Shown here in pieces: positions 44,616 through 53,406 of a DNA stretch of 64,000 nucleotides; the stretch's first letter is position 1, and each line of letters begins with the position of its first letter. The stretch comes from Sporolactobacillus pectinivorans. GTDB lineage: Bacteria > Bacillota > Bacilli > Bacillales > Sporolactobacillaceae. The notes under the pieces were generated by a model that did no database searches, was not told where the DNA came from, and saw only the letters and a program-made list of their open reading frames with translations. The position numbers and the translations under genes are program-made. The stretch lies in NCBI RefSeq assembly GCF_002802965.1, contig NZ_NXGA01000001.1, positions 133,461-197,460 on the forward strand, read 5' to 3'.

Positions 44616-44779
44616 ATCAATCGCCTCGCACTATTTTTTTCAGAAGCTTTGTTATACGTATTCGTTTACTGCGTAATATCGAATTTTCTTTTATTAGCAG
44701 TAAGAGACTTTTCAGTTAACGACGTCGTAAGGTCAAAATCAACGTTTGTTTTCAAGTCCTGCCGGTTTTTCGGCCGCTT

Positions 44780-45304
44780 TCAGTTCTCAATATTCATGTG
44801 ACTGATCATATTCTTCAGCATCGCCGATACGATTACTTTATGAAATCTTTCGATAACGAAAAAGTACAATCTTCCTAACCTGTTATGAAAAAATACGACA
44901 GTCGAGACAGTGACATAATTTAGTTCATTCACTTCATCCAGCAAAATGGACACTCTAAAATCCAGATGACGGTCATCTTCTCCTAATAATATCTCATGGG
45001 ATGTGCGATCCATGACACGAAAAATGCCTATTCTGCTTCCCTTTTCCAGGGTCAGATTCTGTCTTTCTGATCGGCTGGATGTTTTTAACCCAATCAGGCT
45101 GACCAGCCAATCACGCACTTTCATCAAACGTGAAACCCATGAAGGTATGGCAGCTAAAAATAATCGCATGACAGACTCTACATTATGGATTGATTCACCA
45201 GGCAGAACCACTCTATATGAATCCGAATAATTGATATGAGGAAAAGATTGACTGGCCAGAGAATATTCAGGAACAGGCACTTTTTTCACCATACATTTAT
45301 CCAT
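44780..45304 (-). CDS. DUF2867 family protein
   Basis: ATG 45304 with AAGGG 7 bp upstream gives about 174 residues. Recognisable DUF2867 features are HINYSDSYRVVLPGESIHNV at the N terminus, GIFRVMDRTSHEILLGEDDR with HLDFRVSIL, and VVFFHNRLGRLYFFVIERFH near the end. The family fold is SRPBCC-like and its function is unknown. It stands alone between the SMR gene and the DHA2 exporter. Confidence 0.85.
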   Translation of the reverse strand: MDKCMVKKVPVPEYSLASQSFPHINYSDSYRVVLPGESIHNVESVMRLFLAAIPSWVSRLMKVRDWLVSLIGLKTSSRSERQNLTLEKGSRIGIFRVMDRTSHEILLGEDDRHLDFRVSILLDEVNELNYVTVSTVVFFHNRLGRLYFFVIERFHKVIVSAMLKNMISHMNIEN

Positions 45305-45456
45305 TATTTTTCCCTTCATTCACTCTCATTTTAAATGCATTGCTGACGCTGCCAATCTTTTTTAGTCCGAAGTAAAAGAACATTTAAACACATGGTCCAA
45401 CTCAGCTCTTCCATTCGCACCGATTAGTGCGATTCGTTGATTATCTCCCATGTTTT

Positions 45457-46875
45457 TCATGCTCTTTTACCAAGTTCCTCTGTCTCCACCAACCTCTGTT
45501 TCTTAAATGTGCCTCTGAAAAGTACCATCACAAAACCAAGCGCAAGTGCAATAAAGCCGGCACCGGCAAGTAAGGATGGAACCATGTGAGTGCTGAATGT
45601 TTCAGGAGAGGTTATCTTTTTCCCTGATTCAAAGATCAGCGTACAAATGGCGATTCCAAAAACACCCCCGAGTTCACGAGTGGCATTGCTGATTCCGCTC
45701 GCTTCCCCGGATGCATCTTGAGGAACGGTCGATAGAATCCCATGTGCCAGCGGTGTGAAACTCAGTCCCATACCGGTACCCGCCGTCACCATAAATGGAG
45801 CAAGGTATCCGAAAGAAAAATCCGTGCCCAATCTTGAAATAAGAATCACGAATCCCAAAAGTCCTATAGCCTGAAAAAGAAGACCAATCGATAAAATAGT
45901 TTTCGTTCCAAATCGTCCAACCAGAAGTCCGGCAATAGGTGCGGCAACCATCGTGCAGCCGGTCCAGGCCATTTCGCGAACTCCTGCTTCAAGCGCCGTG
46001 TATCCTTGAGCAATCTGCAGGAAAAGCGTTAACAGAAAGATGGAGCCGAAGATGCCCGCATTCATGAGAAATCCGGCAATGATCAAAGTTGAATAGCGGC
46101 CATTCTTGAAAAAGTGAAATTGGATCAATTGCCTTTTTCTCGTCCTCTCCCACACATAATAAAGGAATAGTACAATGAATCCTCCGAAAATAGAGCCGAT
46201 AACATTTGAAGAGCTCCAGCCGTCGGCATTGCTTCTCTGCAGACCGAAGATGATTCCGAACATACCCGCGCCGAGCAAAAAGATACTTAATGGATTCATC
46301 GGCTTCGCTTCTCCTTTTGATTCAGGCAGCCACCTTAGTCCCAGAAACATGGCCAATATACCGACAGGCACATTGACCCAGAAAATCAGTTGCCATGGTG
46401 CTCCATCTAAAATCAATCCGCCAACAAGCGGCCCGACAGACAATCCAAGGCCGGATATCCCGGACCAGATGCCCATTGCCGCCGCACGCATTTTTTCAGT
46501 GAAAGCCTCATTAACAAGTGTCAGGCTTAGCGGGACGATGGCCGCTCCCCCTATGCCCTGAAGTGCACGGGAAAAAATCAACTGAAGGGAATGATGACTC
46601 ATTCCGGACAATGCTGATCCTAAAGTGAAAAGAACAACACCTATCAAAAAGACTTTCTTACGTCCGATTCGCTCCCCGAGCATACTGAAGGGAATCAGAA
46701 GAACGGCAAAAGCGAGTGTATAGGCATTTGTGAACCATTCCAGATCCGACAGGTTTGCGTGAAAAGATTTTTGAATAGAAGGCAACGCCACCCCAAGAAC
46801 TAAGTTATCCAGCATCGACATGAATAGCGCCGCACAAGTCACAACCAATATTTTGATGCGTTGATATGAAAGCAT
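45457..46875 (-). CDS. DHA2 family (14-TM) MFS exporter
   Basis: The 472-residue protein has helix 1 ILVVTCAALFMSMLDNLVLG, motif A GERIGRKKVFLIGVVLF and motif C GLGLSVGPLVGGLILDGAPW, typical of EmrB/QacA-type drug:proton antiporters. AGGAGATG lies 5 bp before the ATG. A 20-bp palindrome right upstream and a TetR gene behind it form a repressor/exporter pair. Confidence 0.93.
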   Translation of the reverse strand: MLSYQRIKILVVTCAALFMSMLDNLVLGVALPSIQKSFHANLSDLEWFTNAYTLAFAVLLIPFSMLGERIGRKKVFLIGVVLFTLGSALSGMSHHSLQLIFSRALQGIGGAAIVPLSLTLVNEAFTEKMRAAAMGIWSGISGLGLSVGPLVGGLILDGAPWQLIFWVNVPVGILAMFLGLRWLPESKGEAKPMNPLSIFLLGAGMFGIIFGLQRSNADGWSSSNVIGSIFGGFIVLFLYYVWERTRKRQLIQFHFFKNGRYSTLIIAGFLMNAGIFGSIFLLTLFLQIAQGYTALEAGVREMAWTGCTMVAAPIAGLLVGRFGTKTILSIGLLFQAIGLLGFVILISRLGTDFSFGYLAPFMVTAGTGMGLSFTPLAHGILSTVPQDASGEASGISNATRELGGVFGIAICTLIFESGKKITSPETFSTHMVPSLLAGAGFIALALGFVMVLFRGTFKKQRLVETEELGKRA

Positions 46876-46889
46876 GTGATCATCTCCTA

Positions 46890-46909
46890 TTTATTTATTA
46901 ATAAATAAA
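46890..46909. promoter_or_regulatory. TetR operator in front of the exporter
   Basis: TTTATTTATTAATAAATAAA is a perfect 20-bp palindrome 14 bp before the exporter start. The same core arms recur at 47517-47538 in front of the tetR gene. Confidence 0.8.
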
Positions 46910-46978
46910 CGAACATCAAAAAAAATAATTTTTAACTAACGAAAAGACTTTCTGTGCCTGAAAAGGCCGTGTTCTCCT

Positions 46979-47497
46979 TTATTCCCACGGAAACAGCTTA
47001 GGTAACTGTAAGATTTCGGCCATTGTGATCATAAGCCCGCAACCGATAAAGTCCCGTGCTTCATCTTCAGGGTCAGCAATGCCTGCCTTCGTAAACTGAT
47101 CTTTAACATGCTCATAAACTTCATCAAAACCGGCTCTGACCTGCTCCCTGATTGCCGGTTCCGGGATCGTGAAGGCCGTCATGATCAATAGCATTTCATT
47201 GCGGCAACTTTTTAGTAAGGATTCAAAAGCCATACCCATCGATGCCTGCAAATTCTCTGCCGGTGCTTCTGTGCTTGCAAAGGCGTATACAATAATTTCT
47301 TTAGCTTCCTGCAGTACTGCCGAATAAAGCTCTTCTTTTGTCTTAAAAAAATGAAACACATAAGGCTGCGTGACTCCTACCTCTCGTGCTACATCGGCAG
47401 TCGTTGTTTTGTAATATCCTTTTTCTGCGAATAGTGCCGCAGCAGCTTTTAGAATTTGGTTTTTCCTGCTGGGAGCTGCTGCTTCTTTATTACTCAT
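46979..47497 (-). CDS. TetR family regulator of the DHA2 exporter
   Basis: ATG 47497 with AAGGG 7 bp upstream gives 172 residues. ILKAAAALFAEKGYYKTTTA and DVAREVGVTQPYVFHFFKTK form the HTH, followed by a helical ligand domain. It is upstream of the exporter in the same direction; matching operators precede both genes, so it should repress both until a drug binds. Confidence 0.93.
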   Translation of the reverse strand: MSNKEAAAPSRKNQILKAAAALFAEKGYYKTTTADVAREVGVTQPYVFHFFKTKEELYSAVLQEAKEIIVYAFASTEAPAENLQASMGMAFESLLKSCRNEMLLIMTAFTIPEPAIREQVRAGFDEVYEHVKDQFTKAGIADPEDEARDFIGCGLMITMAEILQLPKLFPWE

Positions 47498-47516
47498 AAA
47501 AGATCCCTTCAAACAT

Positions 47517-47538
47517 TTATTTATTGATTAATAAATAA
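47517..47538. promoter_or_regulatory. TetR operator in front of tetR
   Basis: TTATTTATT and AATAAATAA arms around GATT, 20 bp upstream of the tetR start, repeat the exporter operator with a 4-bp spacer. Confidence 0.75.
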
Positions 47539-47582
47539 CATGAATTTTTGAGTTTGTCAATAGCTTGCCCACTCATGCATTT

Positions 47583-47715
47583 GTTGATTTTTTTCGGATT
47601 AATGTCGATTCTTTCGCTGTTTCCGTCGATTCTTCCGCAGGTTCGATTGATTTCTTAACAGGTTCTGTCGATTCTTTCAGGAATTCCGTCGATTTTTTTC
47701 TCTTTTATGTTGATT
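47583..47715. repeat. 21-bp-period repeat, locus B (7 units)
   Basis: TTGATT/TCGATT cores start every 21 bp from 47583 to 47709 (47583, 47604, 47625, 47646, 47667, 47688, 47709). Fillers between cores differ. The plus strand can be read as VDSxxxS heptads in a 65-codon ORF and the minus strand as KESTxxx, but neither has a convincing ribosome site. It lies between tetR and the asparaginase gene. Confidence 0.8.
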
Positions 47716-47768
47716 CGCAATCAGCTGTGACAAGCCGTCGAATCCACTCGCATACACGTTAGCTGGTA

Positions 47769-47846
47769 TCAGAAACCAGTTGATGCCCATGCATAAAACA
47801 TAGATCCTACAATAACAATCAGGATTGTAAGAAGTACAGATTTAAT
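47769..47846 (-). CDS. Possible 25-residue membrane peptide with an ATT start
   Basis: Twenty bases after the asparaginase stop, AAGGAAGGAG is followed 6 bp later by ATT AAA and an open frame of 25 codons ending in TGA at 47769. The peptide KSVLLTILIVIVGSMFYAWA (then STGF) is one membrane helix. The strong ribosome site and the helix argue for translation; the rare ATT start argues against. No family is recognised. Confidence 0.4.
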   Translation of the reverse strand: MKSVLLTILIVIVGSMFYAWASTGF

Positions 47847-47870
47847 GATCTTCTCCTTCCTTCAGAGCAA

Positions 47871-48860
47871 CTAAATATAGTCCAGATCATGAGCGATCGG
47901 TGTCTGAATCATCCGTTTAATAGTCACCAAATCCGAAGTCTGGGAGAGTACCCACATCAGTTTGGCCACAATGGCTTCGGTGTTCATATCACCGGCAGTA
48001 ATCCCCCCGGCATCAGCAACTCGTTTTCCAACTTCGTACAAATCCATATTCTGCCCTTCTTCAAGGCACTGGGTCGTGATAACTACAGGAATATCCTTCC
48101 GCACCAATCGATCGACTCCTGATACCAGATTCCTTTTTTCAAAGGGAAGCCCGCCGTTGCCAAAGCTTTCAATGATCAGCCCTTTTGTATGATCCTGTAA
48201 GAAGTCAAAAAATAAAGGAGAAAGCCCCGGAAAAACTTTGAGCAAAAAGACATCAGGACAGATACCCATATGCGTTTTCAGAAGTTGTTTTTCCGGTTCA
48301 GGCCGGTAATCAATCCGAATACCACCCTTATCGATGGATGCGATGTATGGATAATTGATGCTTTCAAAAGCATCGTAACTCTTTGTTCTCATTTTTATTG
48401 CTCGTGTGCCTTGAATGGCTTTCCCGTCAAAGACAATGAAAACGCCTGGAATATCGGCCCTTTGCGCAAAAGTCAGTGCATCATGAATATTTTTCTTCGC
48501 GTCTGTCCTTTTAAAACTTACGGGCACCTGCGAGCCTGTAATGACAACGGTTTTTTTAATACCATGAAGCAGGTAGGAAAGACCGGAAGCGGTAAAAGCC
48601 ATGGTATCCGTTCCATGAGTAATGATAAAACTGTCATATCGGTTCTGGTTTTCTTCGATAGACTCAGCCATGGCTAGCCAGTCCTCAGGCTGGATATTGG
48701 TGCTGTCTTTATTCATCAGAACCTGAAAATCAACCGATATATCCTGATTATGTTTGAAATAGCTGGCGAGCTGATCAATGGTCAGGCCCGGTGCCAGACC
48801 GTCCTGTTGATGAGTTGAGGCAATGGTACCCCCCGTTGCAAGAACCAAAATTTTTTTCAA
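47871..48860 (-). CDS. ansA: L-asparaginase, type I
   Basis: TTG 48860 (GAGG 9 bp upstream) gives 329 residues without a signal peptide, as for cytoplasmic AnsA. LVLATGGTIAST carries the first catalytic threonine and IITHGTDTMAFTASGLSYLL the second catalytic Thr-Asp pair. It hydrolyses asparagine to aspartate and ammonia. An XRE regulator is encoded divergently, the same arrangement as ansR-ansAB of B. subtilis. Confidence 0.93.
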   Translation of the reverse strand: MKKILVLATGGTIASTHQQDGLAPGLTIDQLASYFKHNQDISVDFQVLMNKDSTNIQPEDWLAMAESIEENQNRYDSFIITHGTDTMAFTASGLSYLLHGIKKTVVITGSQVPVSFKRTDAKKNIHDALTFAQRADIPGVFIVFDGKAIQGTRAIKMRTKSYDAFESINYPYIASIDKGGIRIDYRPEPEKQLLKTHMGICPDVFLLKVFPGLSPLFFDFLQDHTKGLIIESFGNGGLPFEKRNLVSGVDRLVRKDIPVVITTQCLEEGQNMDLYEVGKRVADAGGITAGDMNTEAIVAKLMWVLSQTSDLVTIKRMIQTPIAHDLDYI

Positions 48861-48984
48861 CGCAAATATCCTCACTTAGTGTATTTATAAGTAGATTATA
48901 GCTTTTTCTCTAATATTTTCAATGAAAAAGTTTACTTTAAGTGTACTTTACGATAGAATTATTTTCTGAGAGGAGGTCTGCTGT

Positions 48985-49305
48985 TTGCTGGACCAATTAA
49001 TCGAATTCCGAAAAAGTAGGAAACTGACGATCCAGAATATGGCTGATGTGCTCGGGATTGCGAAAAGCACTTACGCCAGTTATGAGACAGGCTATCGCCA
49101 GCCTCCGATTGATGCACTGATTAAGATCGCGAATTTTTTTAATATTTCCCTCGATACACTAGTCAACCGGCATTACAGGTCTGGCATCGATCTTGATCAG
49201 ATAAAGGGCGGAAATTATAGATTTTATATAGACGGCAAGGCATTAACAAAGGATGAACTGAAGGCAATCGTTGCCTTCGTGAAAGTTAAACGGAGCTTAT
49301 CATGA
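48985..49305 (+). CDS. XRE family regulator, AnsR-like
   Basis: The 106-residue protein starts at TTG 48985 (AGGAGGT 7 bp upstream). LIEFRKSRKLTIQNMADVLG and IAKSTYASYETGYRQPPIDA form the HTH. The short C-terminal tail is unlike larger phage repressors. Its divergent position beside asparaginase suggests an asparagine- or aspartate-responsive repressor. Small dyads CACTTAGTG (at the ansA start) and ACTTTAAGT lie in the shared gap. Confidence 0.82.
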   Translation: MLDQLIEFRKSRKLTIQNMADVLGIAKSTYASYETGYRQPPIDALIKIANFFNISLDTLVNRHYRSGIDLDQIKGGNYRFYIDGKALTKDELKAIVAFVKVKRSLS

Positions 49306-49500
49306 TCCACTCTTTTACAAAGAAAAAAGTGAGCGAAGACGTCAGGCATAAGATTAACCGTAACACCGGCAATAAAATTCTTATTATAAAAGCCTCCGTA
49401 ACAGTCCCAACAACTAGCAATATAATCAGTGTAAACGACTACATACTTTTCTTTTCCGCCCTGCCGGCTCCCTTTCTATTATTAGATTAATTTCTCATCT

Positions 49501-51681
49501 TTAAGATTTTGCACGGCTGGCAGCCTCAATTGCCTTCCCATCATACTTGAGAGAGACATAAGCATAAAAAATCAGCATCAGCACAGGCATCGAAAAGAGT
49601 AGAAAATAGGTTTCCCTGCTGAGATAAGATCTTTCCTGAATGCTGTAAACCTGAAATCTTAATTCCGCGTTTTTTACCACCGATCCATTTTCCATGAAAC
49701 GGCCGCCAGAATAGATACTTCCCCGATCATAACCATTACCGTACAGCGATAAACCGAGTCGGGCTCTGCTGTTGCCGCTGATTTGCCTGATGGTGATCTG
49801 ATCTTCAGCCCTTTGCCTTGTTTGATCCTTATTTACCGAAAAAGTAAGATTATACCATGGTCTGGCTTGCGCACTGGAAAAATTTTTGGAGAAAATGACT
49901 TTATGCCTGCTAAGATTCATGAGTGACATATTGTAGACACCGCGCCCCCTCCTACTCAGGATGCTCATGGATACATCAGTAAAAGGACCGGTTGCCCGGA
50001 AGGATTGGCGAACCATGTGGTGTGCATCAACAAAGGCACTTTGCACACCGGCCGCCGTTTCCTGGTCGACAATGTAATGCTTCTGTACCATCTGTCTTTC
50101 CGTATACCCGGGCATATTGATCCAGGCACACGCTGCGACACCCGCCAGCAAGCTACCTGTAAGTAACAGTGTGGGCATTTTACTTCTCTTTTTCAGTACG
50201 GAAAGAACCGGTCCCGGGCTGTGGATCATTTGGATTAATTCGTTAAATCCAAATACAGCGCTGATCAGCATGAATGGAGTAAAAAGCAAGCTGTAGCGCG
50301 GTTCAGATTCCCAGAAAAAAGTATAAAAGATAAAGTTCCCAAACAAACAGATCTGAATCAGGAGGTTCATGCTAATTTTTTTCGTTCTCATGTAATTCAT
50401 GGATGATAGAATCACAAAGAAAATATTAACAATGTGGAAAATCTGAGTGATATAGAGCATGAGCTGATCCTGATGACCGAACAGATACTCATAAGCAGTT
50501 GTCGGGTTTTGGGAGATCTGTGTATAGATGTCGTAGCCGCGGGCACCCATGCCCCAAGTGATCGCTGTTTTTATAACCCAGAGATAGATCAGGCCTGGCG
50601 CTTTCTTCTGAACAATTCTCGATTTAATTTGCTGCAGGTCCACCCGGATTTTGGCCTGCTGGGTCGGCTGGCTACGGGTCAGATTAAAGTCAGGGATGTT
50701 ATACTCCCCATACTGGGACAGCCCAAGCATGATCCAATGCACAGATGGCATGGACAGCGCTGGATCAGGCGTATAGCCGAGGTGCCGGTCATAGGCATGA
50801 ACGGAAAAGCTTACCGCAGCCATTATCATCGCGATAACAGCCAAATTCAGCAACACTTTTTTCATTTTGAGTACAAAAAACATATAAATAACGAGAGCTG
50901 GAAGAAACAGAATCAAGTTTGGTCGGATCTGATAGCCGATGCCAAGCAGCAACCCTGATAGAACCAGATACCGGATCTTCATAGACCGATGATACAAATA
51001 CCAGAGATACAGGAGCAGTGCAGGGAACATCAATGTCATTGTATCGGTATAAAAATAAGTGATGTAAAAGAATAAAGGAAAACAGGTCAGCGTCATCAGC
51101 AGGAACATGTTGGCTAGTTTCGCATCAAACAGGCGAAGCACGAGTTTCCAGGAAAAATAAATGCTAATATTCAGCACAGCGGTACAGGACAGCTGGTCAA
51201 TGATTGTATAATCAGAAACATGGATCAGCACAAAAAAATGATAGATCCAGTATCTGATCACTGTAACAGGTATGTTATTCGGATAGACTTTGAAATAGCT
51301 GTCACCGGATGCATGACCGTGTGCCAGCAGATAAAGCGCCTCTCCATATGTATGTCCTCCGTCCATGACAGGGGGAACGATCGAATGAAAAAAAACAATA
51401 ATAGCCAGCTCAACCAGTAAAATTGCCGCACCGAGGCAAAGAGTCACCTTTTTTAAACTTGAAAGAGTTAGTTTAGAAAGGAAACGATAGACGGTGACAA
51501 AGAACAGAATAACAATCGCAGAGAAGAGCAAAAGTGAGAGCGATGTGCTGGTTATGTGCTTGCCGCTTTTAATTAATAGTGAGTATGAAAGGCTGATCAC
51601 CAGAACGATAAAAAAACAAGCTGCAAAAATATTATTGAAAACTGAGAGCAAGCCTCGTCTTAATCTTAAAATCACGTCCAC
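49501..51681 (-). CDS. Large GT-C-type membrane glycosyltransferase (family 39-like)
   Basis: The 726-residue protein has about 11 membrane helices in residues 1-520, a soluble C-terminal beta-rich domain (about 535-690), and a final helix (ETYFLLFSMPVLMLIFYAYV). The first outer loop carries an acidic residue (VMDGGHTYGEALYLLAHGHA), where GT39/ArnT-type enzymes hold the catalytic Asp. WESEPRYSLLFTPF is a conserved late motif. It probably transfers a sugar from a lipid-phosphate donor to a cell-surface polymer. Exact acceptor unknown. Confidence 0.75.
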   Translation of the reverse strand: MDVILRLRRGLLSVFNNIFAACFFIVLVISLSYSLLIKSGKHITSTSLSLLLFSAIVILFFVTVYRFLSKLTLSSLKKVTLCLGAAILLVELAIIVFFHSIVPPVMDGGHTYGEALYLLAHGHASGDSYFKVYPNNIPVTVIRYWIYHFFVLIHVSDYTIIDQLSCTAVLNISIYFSWKLVLRLFDAKLANMFLLMTLTCFPLFFYITYFYTDTMTLMFPALLLYLWYLYHRSMKIRYLVLSGLLLGIGYQIRPNLILFLPALVIYMFFVLKMKKVLLNLAVIAMIMAAVSFSVHAYDRHLGYTPDPALSMPSVHWIMLGLSQYGEYNIPDFNLTRSQPTQQAKIRVDLQQIKSRIVQKKAPGLIYLWVIKTAITWGMGARGYDIYTQISQNPTTAYEYLFGHQDQLMLYITQIFHIVNIFFVILSSMNYMRTKKISMNLLIQICLFGNFIFYTFFWESEPRYSLLFTPFMLISAVFGFNELIQMIHSPGPVLSVLKKRSKMPTLLLTGSLLAGVAACAWINMPGYTERQMVQKHYIVDQETAAGVQSAFVDAHHMVRQSFRATGPFTDVSMSILSRRGRGVYNMSLMNLSRHKVIFSKNFSSAQARPWYNLTFSVNKDQTRQRAEDQITIRQISGNSRARLGLSLYGNGYDRGSIYSGGRFMENGSVVKNAELRFQVYSIQERSYLSRETYFLLFSMPVLMLIFYAYVSLKYDGKAIEAASRAKS

Positions 51682-51921
51682 ATCCTTGATCTTATCATTA
51701 ATAAATATAAGGCACCTGAATCGAATAAACCCGATTATTCTTTTACAGCGTTCGCTTATAATCTTTCGTATTATTGAATCTTGCTGAGGGTGATCTATGA
51801 AGATGCTGTACCTTTATTTTTATTTCGGTATCGCCTGCCCGATAGTTGATCAAACTTTTTCCTAAAAACAGGGCACAAGATCGATTACATAATAGGAGAA
51901 ATGCGGCATTGCGATGCGTTT
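51682..51921. other. Gene-free upstream region of the GT-C gene
   Basis: No gene, hairpin or promoter stands out before the locus C repeat begins at 51922. Confidence 0.5.
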
Positions 51922-52012
51922 GTTGATTTTTTCCTGTTTAATGTTGATTCTCTCCCCGGTTCTGTCGATTCTCTCACGGGTTACGTTGATTCTCTCCCCA
52001 GTCCCGTCGATT
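51922..52012. repeat. 21-bp-period repeat, locus C (5 units)
   Basis: GTTGATT/GTCGATT cores start at 51922, 51943, 51964, 51985 and 52006, exactly 21 bp apart, with CTCTCxCxGG-type fillers. Same strand orientation as locus B. It lies just beyond the terminator of the PTS operon and upstream of the GT-C gene. Confidence 0.8.
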
Positions 52013-52020
52013 CATCACCT

Positions 52021-52052
52021 AAAAAAACGAAGGAGCGTCTGTCTCCTTCGTT
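52021..52052 (-). terminator. Terminator of the mannose-type PTS operon
   Basis: AACGAAGGAG and CTCCTTCGTT form a perfect 10-bp stem around 7 nt, followed on the minus strand by T7. It lies 55 bp after the last gene of the operon. Confidence 0.9.
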
Positions 52053-52107
52053 AGATCAATCCTATTTCATTTTCCAATTATTTAGAGATCGAAAAAACTC
52101 TGATATC

Positions 52108-52482
52108 TTATAAACGCTCATCCGCGTAGGCCAGAAGTTCTTTAATTTCTGTCTTCGCGCGTTTTGTCAGCATCTTGTTATCGTTCAGCATTTGCTCGCC
52201 GCGTGCCTTGATAAAGCGAAGATAATCTTTCTTCTTAGTCTGAGCGTATCCTTTTTTCGCATGGTGCATGTCATTGAAATCACCGGAGGCCTGCCTAGCC
52301 AGTAAGAACCGGCCGATCAGCAATGCGATTGCCAATGATAGACAAGCTAATGTTCCCCAACCACCGGTCAGCTGATAAAGCAGGATGCCGACCACCATGA
52401 GCAAGGTTACCCATTTTGCGGCGCTGAAAACATAGCCCTCTTCATTGTTTTTCCTGAGTGCGGTCCGCACATTTTCGAACAT
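52108..52482 (-). CDS. Hypothetical membrane protein at the end of the PTS operon
   Basis: The 124-residue protein has two adjacent membrane helices (about 23-41 and 46-63) and a basic, helical C-terminal half (MHHAKKGYAQTKKKDYLRFI...). AGGAGG precedes the ATG. It is 64 bp after the IID gene and before the operon terminator. It is not the DUF956/ManO protein usually seen here. I do not recognise the family. Confidence 0.7.
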   Translation of the reverse strand: MFENVRTALRKNNEEGYVFSAAKWVTLLMVVGILLYQLTGGWGTLACLSLAIALLIGRFLLARQASGDFNDMHHAKKGYAQTKKKDYLRFIKARGEQMLNDNKMLTKRAKTEIKELLAYADERL

Positions 52483-52546
52483 TGCTCTTCCCCTCCTTCT
52501 CGAGAATTCAAATTTATTTTTCTAATGCGTCAATTATACTCTTTTA

Positions 52547-53392
52547 TCACAGTCCGAACAGGCCGATCCAATACCCGAAAATACCAACAGCGAACATACC
52601 GAAGATAATCCAGATCGCATTGACTTTGTGCTTCAGGAGCCACATGCAAGCAAATGTCATCAGCAAGGCTACCAGTCCTGGAAGCAGTGAATCCAGTATG
52701 TTCTGCAGGGAAGTGGTAATGAGATGTCCGGCTTGGTGATAGCTGACAAGCACCAGAGGCATCTTAATACTGGTCCATTTGGAAACCAGAGACCCCATAA
52801 CGAACAATCCAAGAACCGATGCCATCTGTGTCAATTTTTTCAGGCGGTTGCCGGCAACGTCCTGAACAATATCCGTTCCTTGTCTGTATCCAACTTGAAA
52901 ACCATACCATCTGGTTAACATACGCACAATGTTAATGCCAAAGAAGAAAAGCAGTGGACCGAGAATACTTCCGCTCAACGCAAGTGATGCACCAAGGGCT
53001 GCGAGGATCGGGCGAGCCGTCCCCCAGTAGATTGGATCACCGATGCCGGCCAGGGGTCCCATGAGACCTACTTTAACGTTTGTAATCGCGGCTTCATCAA
53101 TGTCGCCGCCCTCCGCCTTCTTCTGCTCCATCGCGGCAGTAACACCAAAGATCGCCGATGCCGGCCACGGCGTCGTATTGAAGAATTCCAGGTGACGTTT
53201 CAGCGCAGCAGCCTGATCTTCTTTCTTATGATAAAAACGTTTGATTGCCGGAATCATGGTCACACAAAATCCGATCGCCTGCATACGTTCAAAGTTGAAT
53301 GATCCTAACATAAATGTACTGCGAAAATATGTGCTGATAATATCTCTCTTCGTCAACGGTTGCACTTTTTTCAATTCTGTTGATTCAGTCAT
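52547..53392 (-). CDS. PTS mannose-family IID component
   Basis: In this 281-residue protein, KRDIISTYFRSTFMLGSFNF and ERMQAIGFCVTMIPAIKRFY open a typical ManZ/LevG protein. MGPLAGIGDPIYWGTARPIL is the family signature, and the C-terminal membrane helix ends in FAVGIFGYWIGLFGL. It forms the membrane translocator with IIC. AAGGGGGG precedes the ATG. Confidence 0.95.
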   Translation of the reverse strand: MTESTELKKVQPLTKRDIISTYFRSTFMLGSFNFERMQAIGFCVTMIPAIKRFYHKKEDQAAALKRHLEFFNTTPWPASAIFGVTAAMEQKKAEGGDIDEAAITNVKVGLMGPLAGIGDPIYWGTARPILAALGASLALSGSILGPLLFFFGINIVRMLTRWYGFQVGYRQGTDIVQDVAGNRLKKLTQMASVLGLFVMGSLVSKWTSIKMPLVLVSYHQAGHLITTSLQNILDSLLPGLVALLMTFACMWLLKHKVNAIWIIFGMFAVGIFGYWIGLFGL

Positions 53393-53406
53393 TTACTGTA
53401 CCCCCC

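Noticed and set aside
44616..44779. Guanidine riboswitch before the SMR gene
   Set aside because: None of the conserved guanidine-I motif strings could be found in this interval.
47583..47715. CRISPR array
   Set aside because: The conserved core is only 6-7 bp, the period is 21 bp, and no cas genes are nearby.
47565..47762. 65-codon plus-strand ORF with VDSxxxS heptads as a real gene
   Set aside because: No ribosome site, and the same heptad pattern arises from any open frame over the 21-bp repeat; a different frame pattern appears on the other strand. Treated as repeat DNA.
50434..50958. 174-codon plus-strand ORF
   Set aside because: Antisense shadow of the GT-C membrane gene; no start signals or motifs.
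51901..52113. 70-codon plus-strand ORF over locus C as a gene
   Set aside because: It runs through the strong PTS terminator and into the end of an oppositely oriented gene, with no ribosome site.
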